Shown here piece by piece: positions 35,970-48,395 of a stretch of DNA of 64,000 nt. The stretch is from Parelaphostrongylus tenuis. Taxonomy: Eukaryota; Nematoda; Chromadorea; Rhabditida; Metastrongylidae. A program made the translations under genes and the position numbers. The notes below the pieces were generated by a model. That model saw only the letters and a list, made by a program, of their open reading frames with translations. It was not told the DNA's origin and did not search any database. The stretch lies in the NCBI GenBank assembly GCA_019055375.1, contig JAHQIW010001160.1, forward strand, positions 1-64,000. The letters are read 5' to 3'. The first letter of the stretch is position 1; every line of letters starts with the position of its first letter.

Positions 35970-37990
35970 TGAGCATAACCAGAAAAACAGGAATTTTTTT
36001 GCCTTGGTGAGAAAGCGAGTCTCACGAAAAATACAAGCCCATGTAGAGCAACAGCAGCTTTATATTTCGATCTTTTTCCAAACTCAGATTTCACAAACAC
36101 TTCGCACAGTGCAATAGTTAGCGGTCATTGATTTGATATCGCGCATCAGGCTCACTGAGCCTTTCACCATTCGGGATTCGCAAAATTAGAATGAGATTTT
36201 GTAGTGATATGGATACGCAGTCCGAATATCCAATCAAACACCTCAAGCGACGTATAATGAAGTCCAAATTAGAGCACATTTTTCAGAGTTTATCAATGCA
36301 GGATATTTTTTCTCTGGTAAATATTCCAATTTATGGCATATAATCGAATAATAGTACGCAAATATGCAAGAAAAATACCAGTAGAACAACATGTTTTTTG
36401 GTTTATTTTTTCAATTTCACGCTGTTGCGTCAACTACGAAAAATTCTTGTCCGACTGTTCATCTATTCATGGGTGAGCTTTACGTTCCGGACCACCTGAA
36501 AAAAAAAGATCTCTGGCGATGTGAATGATCAAAGCCATGTTCAGCAGCGGTCTCTGATGTAAATAGGTCGATATACTTACATACCATTACACGTTTTGTA
36601 GACGAGTGCTTTCATACAAAATATAAGGCAAATGAAAGTGGAGCAGAGAAATGATGAAATTGGAGACTACGGTACTGTTCTATTATGGCGGCGCCACTTG
36701 AGCCTTCGGTAAAAGCGTGTTCTTTGCTGTTATTTGACGATTGTATGATTATCTGATATTTCAAATCAAATGAATTGAAGGTATATTTTATTTCTCATAT
36801 TGCTCGTTTTTAAACGCCGTGCCAGTCGGAATGAGACTATGTTACACATTTGAAGATTTCTCGCCTGATAGAAGTTTTTTATAACAAAGTTTTAACAATT
36901 AGATAGAGCAAATCTTTCTGATTAAGTAAATGTATTTGCTCTTGGTATTACAGCTATACACACACCCTAACCGACTAGAAGTGCTCACTGAGTGTGAAAC
37001 CCAATATTCCTTCAGTCGTCACAAAGCTTGGAGAAGACCTTCCTTAAAGCCGAATATACCATTACAGCCGGAAAGATTTTCTCTATCTAACGAATAAAAG
37101 TTCATTGCAACAAATTCTTATTCAGTGAGAAATCGTCGAATGAGAAACAAAGTCTTACCTTGCCTGGTACGGCGCCAAAAATTAGCTCTTTGAGAAATCA
37201 AACATGCCACTGAAATTTGCTTTAATTGAGCTATCGACAAACTACAAAAACACTTTGCAAAAGCAATAAATATGATTCTACCAAAGGCCTCAACTGCATC
37301 CGATAATAGGACAGTACCGAGACTACATAGTCAAGTGTAGGTCTGAAATAACAGAAAAGGTTAACTGATTCATGACTCAAACTAATCGAAATATTTAGCA
37401 AAATATTTAGCAAAAAAGGCAAATAATGGCTCTAAGTGGGTGAAAAAAGATCACTTTTCTTCCTCCTTTCGGCCTCCGGCGAAAGCCTTGCATTACCAAC
37501 GTTAACGCCTGCCTCAGTTAATGCATATGGTATCTCCAAAATCTTGAAGAATTTGCGCCATTTCTCATCAAAAGTTCTTATGATCTCTCTTTACCGATTG
37601 CGTAATATTCATATAAATAAGCCGCGTAACAAAGTGTTTACAGTTGACCTTAAACAGCTATGTGGTTGCTTTCTGGAAAAAACCTCTCTCTGGATTTACT
37701 TCTCCCACTATCTAAAGATAGACAAATTGGTACCAGACTTGTCTACGAGGATACTAATAGCAAACTCATACATCAGCATGTCGCCGATGACCTCTAATTA
37801 AGTTCACTGAGATCAAGTGCATGGTGCATCTTTCAAGTGTGGATTAATGCCAAGAATATGTCCTTTCATTGCACAAGCTGATATGCTGAATACTCCGGCG
37901 GTGGTGGGTGGAAACCTTTCAGCACTATCCCATTGGATCAAAAATTTCCTGTCAAATTGCAGAAATAACAAAGGAAGAAGGGGACCTTTT
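35970..37990. repeat. Degraded segmental duplicate of 43.3-44.64 kb
   Basis: Collinear with 43320-44640 from CAGGAATT.TTTTGCC through the receptor terminal exons to GAGTGCATGGTG.ATCT.TCA and AAATAACA.AGGAAGAAGG. It contains a copy of the receptor terminal exon (36495-36463, minus, VVRNVKLTHE then stop) and a damaged penultimate exon (about 36655-36580) whose acceptor AG is lost and which carries indels. Interrupted by the transposon at 36671-37318. Confidence 0.8.
36671..37318. mobile_element. 648-bp inverted-repeat transposon (MITE) with 8-bp target duplication
   Basis: Ends GGTACTGTTCTATTATGGCG and, at the right, the complement of GGTACTGTCCTATTATCGGA (about 18-bp terminal inverted repeats). 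Flanked by GAGACTAC at both 36663-36670 and 37319-37326, an exact 8-bp duplication that is present once at most in the paralogous block at 43.98 kb. No coding frame, so non-autonomous. An 8-bp duplication suits hAT or Merlin-like transposases; the ends do not settle which. Confidence 0.88.
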
Positions 37991-38275
37991 CTTTTCACTC
38001 ATCAGCTCTGATATCAGGATCAAAATTTTCAAGCTATCGATTGACTACGTAAACATTGGTAAAATAGGGGAAAAATCTTCAATAACAACTGAAAAAATTA
38101 CCTCTTTGCAAGGATGTATTTTGCTCTTTGAAAAATGCCGAATTTTCGGAAGAATTGTCTTCGACTAGGCTGGAATTATTCAAGAAGTCTCTCAGTATTC
38201 TCTTATCATTTGCTGGGGACTATTTTATTATTATGTTGATTGCTAATAATTAATTATAAATATTAAGAATTCTAT

Positions 38276-39413
38276 TTTTGGTACACTTTCATCGATCTGA
38301 AAAAAGCCTCTGATCCAGTGGAAACAGAAGTGGTTATGAAGGCTCTCGATAAGCAGGGCGTCCCTACCAAGTACATAATGATCCTTCGTGAGCTTCATAA
38401 AGATTTCACAACCATAATATCTCCATTCTACAGCATTATCACCATTGACTTAAGAAGAGGAGTTCGACAAGGCGATACAATTTCGCCAAAACTATTCACT
38501 GCCACCCTACAAATGTCATGCCAACATAGAAATGGGACGATATGGAAGTAAAAATGAATGGTAGATAATTAAACCATTTTTGCTTCGATAATGACATCGT
38601 CCTCGTAACACCAATCATCAGCCAGCGGAACGAATGTTGACCGATTTCGATAAGGCCTGTGGAAAGATAGGTCTTCAACTAAATTTAACGAAAACGATGT
38701 TCATGAGGAATGGATGGGTTTTAAATGCCCCATTCACGCTCAACGGAACGACAATCTCCGAATGCTCTAGTAACGTCTATCTAGGTCGTGAAATCAACAC
38801 GATGAACGACCTAGCTCCAGAGTTGAGCACGAAGAAACGAGCGGCTTGGGGAACGTTTAAGAGTATCGAAGATGTAGTGAAGAGGACAAAGAACATCCGA
38901 CTCCGTGCCCACCTTTCGACTCGACGATTATCCCTGCCCTAACGTATCCAGCAGAAACCTGGTCGCTACGTAAGCAGGATGAAAGATCACTTGGCGTTAT
39001 CGAACGCGCAGTCGAAAGGTCGATGCTAGGAGTATCCCGTATCTTCGCAAATGAGAGAAAGGATCCGAACTTACGACCTACGTCAACGATCGAAAATCAG
39101 AGACGCCATTCTACACGCCAGGATATCGAAAATAAGGTGGGCCGGACACGTGATGCGCTTCAACGACAACCGATGGACGAGAGCTGTTACCAACTGGATT
39201 CCTCGGGACATCAAGCGCTCTACAGGAAGACCATCGATTCGTTGGTCCGATTTCTTCACGAATGCTATGGAAGAAAGATATGATACTCAGCGAACCCCTA
39301 GAGCGAGGAGGACCCACTGGGCTACTTTTGCACGCGATAGGGAAAAATGGAAGTGTTGCTGGTATCCGCTCAAGTCACTCGACGATCAACGAGATGACAG
39401 GTGGTACAGGTGA
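38276..39413 (+). pseudogene. 5'-truncated LINE reverse transcriptase (RTE-like)
   Basis: Starts inside the reverse transcriptase (FIDLKKASDPVE, motif A) and continues through RGVRQGDTISPKLF (motif B), then in other frames through LTDFDKACGKIGLQLNLTKT, ERAVERSMLGVSR and RWAGHVMRFNDNRWTRAV to a TGA at 39411. At least two frameshifts are needed, and the FADD motif C is corrupted (reads FDND), so it is inactive. The family is inferred from memory of nematode endonuclease/RT elements; RTE or CR1-type would be decided by phylogeny. Confidence 0.85.
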
Positions 39414-40110
39414 ATGTTTTTAAAAGTTATTTAGCATGAATTTATTTGCGAAACGCACCACTCTTTGAGGCCGTCCCACATAGGGCTTCCAGCTGAGGGT
39501 CAAAATGACTCTCAACGTCCGCAAATTGTTAAGGCACACACCTTTCTCACGAATTACAGCACTGCTCTATAGTTCCACTTACTGAATGACATCATTGTCT
39601 TACTCGTATGAGCCAAATTGTGCAGCCATTCCAGAATGAAATGAAACAAGCCCAGATCCCGGCAATCCTTTATGGAAGTTGACACTCTACACACCGAATT
39701 GCGACACTTCACCGACCTTCATCAGAAAAAATCTGACTGGTAATCAGTCAGATATATTTTATTCGCTCCACCATCGACAGGATTCGCACGATCAGTCAAA
39801 TTTCGGTAAGCCGTTACTAATTAGATTCCGCGGGATGTCAAATGCACCATAGAAAGGAAACCCACCTGAAGATTCGATTATTTCAAAAGCACATAAGAAA
39901 TACATAATAATCAGCTAACCCTCAAAAAGGGAAAACCAAAGGCTACACGTGTATTAGATATAGAAAAATTAAACTGTTAGTACGGTTTGGTCGGGTCACT
40001 CGACGATAAAGGGGACAGCACGTCATTCAGGTAGTTTGATTATTGAATCTTAAATCTTTTATCTACACCTTCACTTTCGACTGTTTACATAGATCCCGCT
40101 CAAAAAACAG
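39414..40110 (+). repeat. LINE 3' remnants
   Basis: 39800-40030 repeats, in decayed form, the end of the LINE just upstream: AGATTCCGCGGGATGTCAAA, GGTCACTCGACGATAAA. Further 3' remnants lie at 46170-46390 (+) and 49190-49345 (-). Confidence 0.55.
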
Positions 40111-40207
40111 TGATAGTCTGATAATAGATTCAAAAAGTTTTGAGCCTTCTATGAGGTCCATTATGAGACCTCATAGAAGGCTCAGAATATGTCATCAGAT
40201 TATCAAA
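40060..40207. repeat. Short foldback with perfect 18-bp arms
   Basis: TGAGCCTTCTATGAGGTC (40141-40158) pairs exactly with 40167-40184 over an 8-base spacer; outer GTCTGATAAT / ATCAGATTAT also pair. The sequence is an internally deleted relative of the hammerhead-bearing foldback at 45.78-46.16 kb. Confidence 0.65.
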
Positions 40208-40835
40208 TCATCTCTCATTTATTTTACTACTTTAGTTGGCCATTTTATGTTTGTGTAGGCCTAACGAAAATAGTATTTCAGTGGTGACTAAAGAACGAAT
40301 GGAAGCTAAACAGGCGCTACTGACAATATTCAAAGGCAGAACGATCACCAAGAATTGATACAATCGTAGGCACTTACTGTTATCGTACATGCAGAGACGT
40401 TGTTTGCTGAGCAAAGACATTAAATATTATCCACCATTCGAAAGCCTATGTCTCGTACACTAGAAAATGTTATTGTTCTTCAGGAAGATCTTCTAACAGA
40501 GCTGTATCACTAATGATAGAATTATATTTCACGATTGCTACTCATTATCGCGCTTATGTTCTGCTAGGTAAGGCTCTTTTCCCAAGCTATTACTAATCAT
40601 TAGGCGGCGTAATTTGAAAGATTTCAAAGATGAACACTTGGATTGGCTGTTTTGAGACTTCGCTCAAAAAATTCAGTAAACCTGATAGGATTTGATGAAG
40701 CCTGCGAGAAAGCCATGACAAACGTCTAGCACCCAGGGTGAAAGAACAGACCTTTGATAAACTTGAGAAAAATCGATCAGATTACATTGAACTTCTAAGA
40801 GAGCTCTGAAAATATTTGACTGAAAGTCTTTATAG

Positions 40836-40836
<1 letters not shown>

Positions 40837-40900
<64 letters not shown>
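40837..40900. repeat. (TA)n microsatellite
   Basis: About 31 TA units with one break at 40871. Confidence 0.97.
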
Positions 40901-40902
<2 letters not shown>

Positions 40903-42455
40903 TACCATAATAGACGTAAGTCAAGCAAACGACAACCTACAGTAAATCATTTTGGATGGACGCCGCATTGAGTAATTTTTCCACCGTACGCAGAGCGTAA
41001 CTCATACGGCTTCGATTCCCTATAGTGAAGGGAGAGCAGCCGAATGGCATGTGCTACTGATGAAGCTTTCGAGAAAGTCGAAGCACACGTGTAGCACTCA
41101 GGATGCCACAGGAACCTTCCAGAAAGCTTGAGAAAAATCTATCAGATTTCAAAATGTACTTGTTTTTGGAATAGGTTTTTCCAGCGCTGTAGCAGAAAAA
41201 ATGGATTTACGTTTTACACGTATTGCCGCGTAGATTTTATTTATTCGAGGTCCTTTTCGATGAGTAAAGGTTTCTAGGTTTCCTTTACAATTTCTGTTAT
41301 AAAAGTTTGTTCTGTCATTCAGCAGACTTAGGCTTATAATTTTTGATTTATTTTATTCCAAATAAAACCAGCCGACAAGCCTAGGCAGAAGGAGTCTATA
41401 CACGAAAAGCGTAAGATCGCGTAGAGGAATTGTTGCAATCTCAGAGTCATGTGTCTCATCCTAGGGCTTTTTTCGAAGCGGAGAAAAATCTCAGATTTAT
41501 TAACAAAAATCGCCCTCCACATTTGGATCGCGCTTGCGCGGCCTATCGATAGCCCATCGATTCTCAATTTTATTTCCTGCTGCAGTGCAGTAATATGCAG
41601 TTATGAATGAGAGCAGCCTCTAAATCGCCGAGACCCCCGCAGTCGAATGGTTATGAATAGCTTGAAGAAAGAATTCTGATCGGCGAAATGTAATTGCGAT
41701 TGCGCGACACGTGTGGGGCACTACTTTATATCACTTGTTACAACGACGGCCTATCTAGAAAACATGTACATTTCTGGATTGTTTGAAATTCAAGTTTCAA
41801 TATGTTGATTAAAAATCTAATGGACAGTTTCAGTGAAAAATCCTCCTCCATAAGTTTATGTTTGATAATGGAGAAGGACACAGTAACATGTGTAAAGTGT
41901 AGAATTTTCCACGAATTGTAATAAAAGTTAGGAGGCGAAATAGTACTTACCTATTCAGAATCTGGATTTTGGATTGAACTAAAGCGGAGATTCGTTTTCC
42001 TCCATGGTATGTGTACAGACTGGCCTGAATGCAGAGAGTGTCACACGAAAAAATTTGTAAATAAACATTATGAAAACTAAATAGTGAAACTTGAAAATGT
42101 GTCAATAAAATGCGAAGCTTTAGCAACGACAAAAAAGCTCAAAACGAAAAAAGAATCATAACAATAGTGACAGACAACCTGCTGTCTGTGGATCAAGTGG
42201 TCGCCATCCGGTGTGCTGCCTCGTTGAGCCGCCAGAGATGGGCAAAATGGTAAGTTCAACGATGAGTTCGACATTTATATTGCCTGAGCTGCCACCTATG
42301 GATGTACTCCATCAACCGGCGTAAAAATGCACAACGATATGGATGAACATGATTATGGTCCCTTGTGACGTTCATGTTAACTGAGATCAGGTAATGAGCA
42401 GATTAGAGCAATTTCTGAGTTTGATTATCTTTCGTGCGTTTGTTAACGGCAAGAG
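40901..42455. other. Gap with degenerate dispersed repeats
   Basis: Segments at 41160-41220 and 41375-41530 resemble 28240-28290 and 28485-28650 (GTAGAGG.ATT.TT, GAAAAA.TCTGA.TT). No exon recognised. Confidence 0.4.
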
Positions 42456-43165
42456 TCTTCGAATTGCTATGTTCGGTAGCTCACGGTGGTCACGGTGAAT
42501 CAGAGACGGTGGTTACAAGAGCGTAGGTACAGTTTACTTAATCTCTTGTAAAACGTGCAGTGATAAATGTATTAGCGAGACGGGTAGGCCGCTCTATGTT
42601 GCACAGAAAAACTGGCTTACAAGCGTCTTATCAGACGAAATACTTCGCAAAGAACACATATAGCACATAAGTATGATAGAGTTTACTATGACATAGAAGT
42701 CACCATCTTTTCACTGGAGCATGAAACACCAGCGCGAAGGATTTCAGAAGCGTTTACTATAAACACCAGCAATCCAACTGTAAACCGAAGGGAAGAATGC
42801 CTCGTAATCATTCGTGAAATGAGCCACTATATAAGTCTGTTGTTCTGATGGTTAGGGTGCATTACGAGTCTATGTGTTTTTTTTTCCGGGGAAAGCGGTG
42901 AGTATGTTGAGAGTTGATTTTGTGCTTGATGCGATTGAAATCTAGGTCTGGTGATTTTTTTTAAAGGACTAATGGAGGTGTTTGACTTATTGTGTTGCAG
43001 ACAATTTGACCTTCTGGGCTCTGAAGAAGGCGAACCGCCGAAACGTCAGCTGTTGAATAAAGATATTACATGACACCTCGTGTTTTGCTTGAAGAAGAAA
43101 ATTAGGAATCATTGTAGCATGCTGACGTTAACAGATAGTCGGTCTTAAAATTGCCGCATACCACG
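42455..43165 (+). pseudogene. Penelope-like element 3' fragment with complete terminus
   Basis: Forward copy of the GIY-YIG end: GGTACAGTTTACTTAATCTC, GAGACGGGTAGGCCGCTCTA, GAAATGAGCCACTATATAAG. It is followed by the non-coding end with a hammerhead-like motif (43017-43053) and the terminal stretch to AGTCGGTCTTA. The reading frame is broken by indels. Confidence 0.8.
43017..43053 (+). ncRNA. Hammerhead-like motif of Penelope terminus
   Basis: GGCU-CUGAAGA-A-GGC/GCC-GAA-ACGU-C-AGCU: core CUGANGA and GAA present, stem I 4 bp, stem II 3 bp with one extra A, palindromic ACGU as a minimal stem III, cleavage triplet GUC. Confidence 0.5.
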
Positions 43166-43785
43166 TTTCTTCGCTACTGTGCTCTTATTTTTTAAGTTGT
43201 CTGTGATTGAAAATTTCAGAAAAAGTATCGTCCGAAAATTTGCGAAAACCGACACCAATTTTTGTTAGCTGTTCCAAGAACGTTCGAAGACGACCCCTCA
43301 GATTGAATATCGCAGAAAAAAACAGGAATTCTTTTGCCTCCATGTTTGAGAAACGAGTGCCACTTAGTAAACATATCCAAATAGAGCGATAGCAGCTCTT
43401 ATTTGAACGTTTTTACGTTTTTTCCAAGCTCAGATTTTATAAACCAATTTGTACAGCGCGGTAGTTAGCTGTCATTGACTTGATAGCGCACTCCGGATTC
43501 ACAAAATTAGAATATGACTTTTGCAGTTATATGGATATGCAGTCTGAACATAAATTCAATCACCTCAAGCGATGCATAATGAAAACCACAGTAGAGAGCA
43601 TTTCTCAGAGATTGTCAGTGTCGGATATTTATTATCTTTCTTCATATCTCAATTAACAACAAACGCAATCGACCGATAGTAAGGAATATGCAAGGAGATA
43701 TCAACAAAACAGCATGTCATTTGCCTTAATTTTTCAAATCCACGCTGTTGCGTCCGCTACGAAAGTTTCTTGTCCTATTGTTCAT

Positions 43786-46700
43786 CTACTTATGGGTGAT
43801 CTTCACGTTCCGGACTACCTGAAAAAAGAACTCTGGCAATGTGAATGATCAAAGCGAGGGTTAGGAGCTGTCTCTGATGTTAATGGAAGCGATGGACTCA
43901 CATACCATCGCTCGTTGCGTAGACGGTGCTTTCATACGAAGATGAGAGAAATGAAAGTGGAACAGAACAATGATGAAGCTGGAAAATACATAGCTAAGTT
44001 TAAATCTGAAATCACAGAGAAAGTTAACTCATTCATGACTAAAACTGAACAAGATATTTGGCATAAATATTGGTTCTAAATGAATGGGAGGAGATCATTT
44101 TCCTTCTTTCATTACGGCTTCGGGCGAAATCCTTGCGCTGCCAATGTCGTCTGACTCAGTTAATGCATAAGATATGTACGAAGTTCTAAAGAATTTGAGT
44201 CTTCCTTCGTCAAAAACTCTATGATCCCTCTTTACCGACTTCGTAACATTCATACAAATAAAGACGACTAGTGAGGTGTTTATAGGTGCCCTAAAACAGC
44301 CATGTGGTTGCCTTCTGGAACCCTCATTCTGGTTTCGCTTCCTCCATTACTCAGAGATCGACAAGTTGGTACAAGACCTGTCTAAGAGGATGCTTTTAGC
44401 AAACTTGTACATCAGCATGTCGTCGTGATCACCTCTAGTTAGGTTCATATAGGTCGAGTGCATGGTGTATCTCTCAGGTGCGAGTCAATGCCGAGAATAT
44501 TGTCCAAGCGACTCCATGCAGCTGATATGCTAGATACTGTGGCGGCAGTAGATAAAAGATCTTTCAGGGCATTCACATTGGGTAAAAAAAAATTTCCGCT
44601 CAAAATGCGGAAATAATGAGGAAGAAGGGCACTCCAAGACTTCAGTGGGCTGAGAAGTTGGTTACTACCACTGGAAATATGGGAGATAACAGTCTTATAC
44701 GCTCGTTCCATCTGTTTTCGCTCTTGAACAGTATAAATCTCAGTTCTCACCTATCATTTTTAATATCAACCTATTAAAAGATTAACTTGAAGATGTCGTT
44801 AAATTAGCGTTTACCCATCTAGTGCAAGACTCAGTTCCCATGGCAGTGTACTAGTCAAGAAAACAGCCCATCGATTTTCAAAAAGAGGGCAGATGCAGTG
44901 ATAGATAGTATGTTCGAAAATAAATAAAACGTTCTGACATAATGCCTGGAACAAGTACTTGTAAGATGAAAAAATAGCTCAGGGAGTCCTGACAAAATTT
45001 CTTGAATCTTGAACCAACCCAAAGTTAGTTGAGTGCTTTACCTGTTTGAAAAAGCGGATTTCCATTTTGCGTCTCCTTCGCTGGGCGACATCTTGACGTA
45101 CACCTTCCGAATTATGTAAATTTATGCCCTTGAACCACAAAACAGTAAGTATTTGTTATATTATTCTTTGCACATTACTCTTCATCATTGGGTTTATTGG
45201 AACATCATTGAACCGCAATAGGCGGTCAATTAAAAATGATTTACATTAATTTTAAATTACCACTCACTCAAGTCATATGCACCGAGACAGAAAAGTGGTT
45301 CCGTATGATATTAAAAGCAATAGACTTGTTTTGACAAAGTTGTATGATCATTGTTATGACCAACTGTTTGAGCACTAACCTTGTGTTTGATTCTCAAGCA
45401 TATTGACGTAGTGGAGTCGAGAAGAAGGATCAAGATAAGAATTGCATGAACGTTGTAAAGGTTAATAGCGAAAATGATATAACCGCATGATGTCTTGGAG
45501 AAAATAAATTTCCACTTCACCGCATCGAACAAGAAGTAGCAGCTGTCGGCTGAATGAAAGCCGTTACATAATTTGGATGGAAATGTTTGAATTAGAGTCA
45601 GTCGCATTTTCAGAACGGAAGAGATTAATTGTGATATAACGTAGTTCATTATCGAAGCTTGTTGCATACAGTCATGAGAATTTTTGTACAAAACTCTTCA
45701 TGAACACTTTGCGTTAACTGTACGAAAATTCTGCTACCAAAATATCATCATTTTTACCGAAATAAGGTGAAGATCTGATAATGTGATAACATTTTTCGAG
45801 CCTTCTATGAGGTTCGGTATGGCACAGTGCTGGACATGTGTTTCGGCACTACAGGCTCATCAGTAGAACGGTGCCTTTCGGTTTAGCAAATCCCTCGCAA
45901 GGTATATACCCCTACCCATAAAGGAGTCGACGCCAAATTATTCCAATCGCCACATGTCGAGTGACAAAATTTCCTGACATTGCAGTGACCAACAGTCGGG
46001 CGCTCATGGCTGGTTGAATGAATCATACCTTTACTTTCGACTGTCTATACAGACCTCGCTCAAACACTGCAATGGCGAAACACGTGCCTAGCGCTGCATA
46101 AGTGCCATACCAGACCTCAAAAAAAAGCTCGAAGAAATGTTATCAGATTATGAGATTTTATTGTCGATCAGATAGATTGGACACGCAGTGAGCTCTAATC
46201 ATAACCAATGGGCAAGAGCCGTTGAATACCGGATTCTTTGCGGTTTCAAACGCAGTATGCATATACCATCAACCCAGTAGTCTGATTTCTTCGCGAAAAG
46301 TTTTGAACAAATCTATGATACTTAGCAATTCTAAAGCAAGGAGGACACACTTGTAAATTCTGTTCCTAGATTATAACAAAACTTAAGGCTTGTTTTCATT
46401 TCTTAGAGTTACTAAGAAATAAACAAGACTGCAGGTGGAGCAGTTGGAGCCCTCAGAACAGATATGTGCTAACTAATACATGGCAGATTATTAGAGTTTA
46501 CAATAGCACCGAAAAGCTGAGCATATTAAACGGCTACGAAAGATCAACAACCGGGAACACCCACATTGCGATGGCAACCACTAAGCCATTGATAGGGAAC
46601 AATCAGATCTGACATAGGAAGACATTGAGTCATTGGCTCAATAAATACTTTTATGTCAACGTCCTTTTGATTCGATTAATAGAAAAACATTGATCGCTGC

Positions 46701-47637
46701 TCTTTAATATAAATAAAAGCTCATTTTATATATAAAGAGGAAAAATGTCTAAACTCACTCGAGAAGTTTGGTAGTATGTGAAGGATACCGAGCATCCAGC
46801 AGATCAGAGCGATCAAATAGGTTTTTCTCACAGTTAGTACAGCAAAAGCTCGTAGAGGAAACGCTATAGCGATAACTCTGTTGAAGGCGATAACGAGGTG
46901 GGAGTAGAGGCACACATACCAGAGCATGCCACACACCAAACCAAACAGCTTGCCTGCCAGATGCGTGGCCACCTCGTCGCTTCCTCTGCAAGAAACGTAG
47001 TTCTCTTTTTTATTCGAATTTTTTGAAAAATCTGAGAAAGCGACCACGCTGAGACCTGAAGCCGAGTTTCTGCTCGTACTAATACTCATAGAGCTATTTG
47101 CCTTAAAAGGTCTCTCAGTACTGGGAAAAATGAGTCTTCACCAGCAATGAATACGCAAAAGTGAGCAGGAGTTTCTATTTCGCCGCTCTAATAGCAATAT
47201 TATGATATTATAATCAAGAGTGGTAGCAGATGATGGCCTCAGTGGTGTACTGGTAGAATGCGCCACCAGTATGGATTAAACGTGCGTTCAATTCCCTCTG
47301 TAGTGGGCCGCTAGGCACCTCTTATAAAGAAGTCTAGTACGCTCACCTTAACTGTTAAAAAAAAAATCTAGTCTAGCTACTGCAAACGTTGCAAAAACCA
47401 TTTTCAAAGCGGTTAATGGGTACTATTACAACCCATTATGCCAAATTTCCAGCAATTATAAGTTCACAATCCTTACAGCAATGTCACTGGTGTTGCCCAA
47501 AAGACGAAAACAAGTAGAACAGCCGTGTTCGCTGCGCTGTGCGAAAAGCACAGCAGACCGAAAGAATTCCGTAATGCCGGATTATATCGCACAGCTAGTA
47601 TAGCAGCGACGTTTGAGAGTAGACCAAACACTCCTAC
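43786..47637 (-). CDS. Srx-family 7TM chemoreceptor (seven exons, minus strand)
   Basis: Paralogue of the receptor at 30661-35570. Exons: 47637-47477, 46985-46759, 45549-45380, 45128-45042, 44945-44815, 43978-43906, 43818-43786 (TAG). Exons 1, 3, 4, 5 and 6 have exactly the same lengths as in the plus-strand gene, and all phases agree; 293 residues plus a missing N-terminal exon. Motifs: NPALRNSFGLLCF, IAFNRVIAIAFPLR, SCYFLFD, SCGYIIF, RRRRKMEIRFFKQ, ENRWAVFL, LDGFIIVLFHF. Introns contain a tRNA-like unit (intron 1), a foldback with hammerhead-like arms and a LINE remnant (intron 2). Predicted chemosensory receptor at the plasma membrane of neurons; ligand unknown. Confidence 0.9.
45780..46160. 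repeat. Foldback element with hammerhead-like arms
   Basis: Outer ends AGATCTGATAATGTGATAAC and its complement near 46160, TCTATGAGGT-type inner pairs, and CACATGT...GTGTTTCG against CGAAACACGTGCC in the other arm. Lies in intron 2 of the minus-strand Srx gene. Confidence 0.65.
45821..45875 (-). ncRNA. Hammerhead-ribozyme-like sequence
   Basis: Minus strand: GGCAC outer stem I, CUGAUGA and GAA core intact, stem III ACAC/AUGU, triplet GUC. Stem II is weak (GCC opposite GCC), which makes activity doubtful. Confidence 0.55.
47235..47305 (+). repeat. tRNA-like SINE unit
   Basis: A-box-like AGTGGTGTACTGGTAGAATG, anticodon-arm region CCACCAGTATGG, B-box CGTTCAATTCC. Lies in intron 1 of the minus-strand Srx gene. 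Confidence 0.6.
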
Positions 47638-47659
47638 CTGGAATTCACACAAAAACACA

Positions 47660-48395
47660 TTTTCTTTCCTTTTTTAGAAAAGTAAATCAAAAGACTTAAT
47701 GTTTGAATGAGGCAGTGAATAGGTGACCTGATTATACACATGGGATATTGAGACTAGGTCACTTTCTGCGGTGATCTAATACTTCGATTCAATAGTTTAT
47801 TGCATCAATTGAAACTACATATTTGAGAATTAGTGGAATTGTATTTAACTACGATACATCTTACATCTAACTGTTTGACCGTATTCTTGATTTCTAGGAG
47901 AACTTTCGTCTTTGCAAGTAACAAAGAACAGCCTAAAACTTACTACGGCTATGACCACCGATATCGAAATGTTCTCTGGATGAACATACAATTGATTGGA
48001 CGAGTGATTTGACATCTCCAAAGGGCCTTAATATTTGTTCGAAAGATTACTACGCAACTGAAAAACGTTATCGAATAAGAGTAATAAACAGAGAAGCAGA
48101 TGTTGACACAAATGCTGAAAAACTGAGATGAAAACGTCGCATGGAGCCTATGCCGTCATTTACACTTCAGTCTCTTGATATGATCATTTCTTCAGACTAT
48201 GCAGCTTTAGTTGTCCACAAGTTTGAGAACGAAATTTTTGTAAATATTATATTCTAACTCTCACCAGATCTATCAGAAGTTTCAATGCCTTTTCAATCCA
48301 CAGAACGTATACGTTGTCGCAAATTTACAATCTAAGTTATTTTGCAAGCTGTTTTCTAGCAGTGGATTGAGTTCCACCTCCACCGAGCGTGGTGC
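47660..48395. other. Gap upstream of the minus-strand receptor
   Basis: Should contain the missing N-terminal receptor exon, but I could not pick it with confidence. Around 47880-47940 lies one copy of the degenerate dispersed repeat also seen at 22.9-23.5 kb. Confidence 0.35.

Noticed and set aside
37908..38168. 86-codon frame with a plausible hydrophilic sequence
   Set aside because: Lies in the duplicated non-coding block, and the paralogous copy at 44.6 kb is not open in the same frame.
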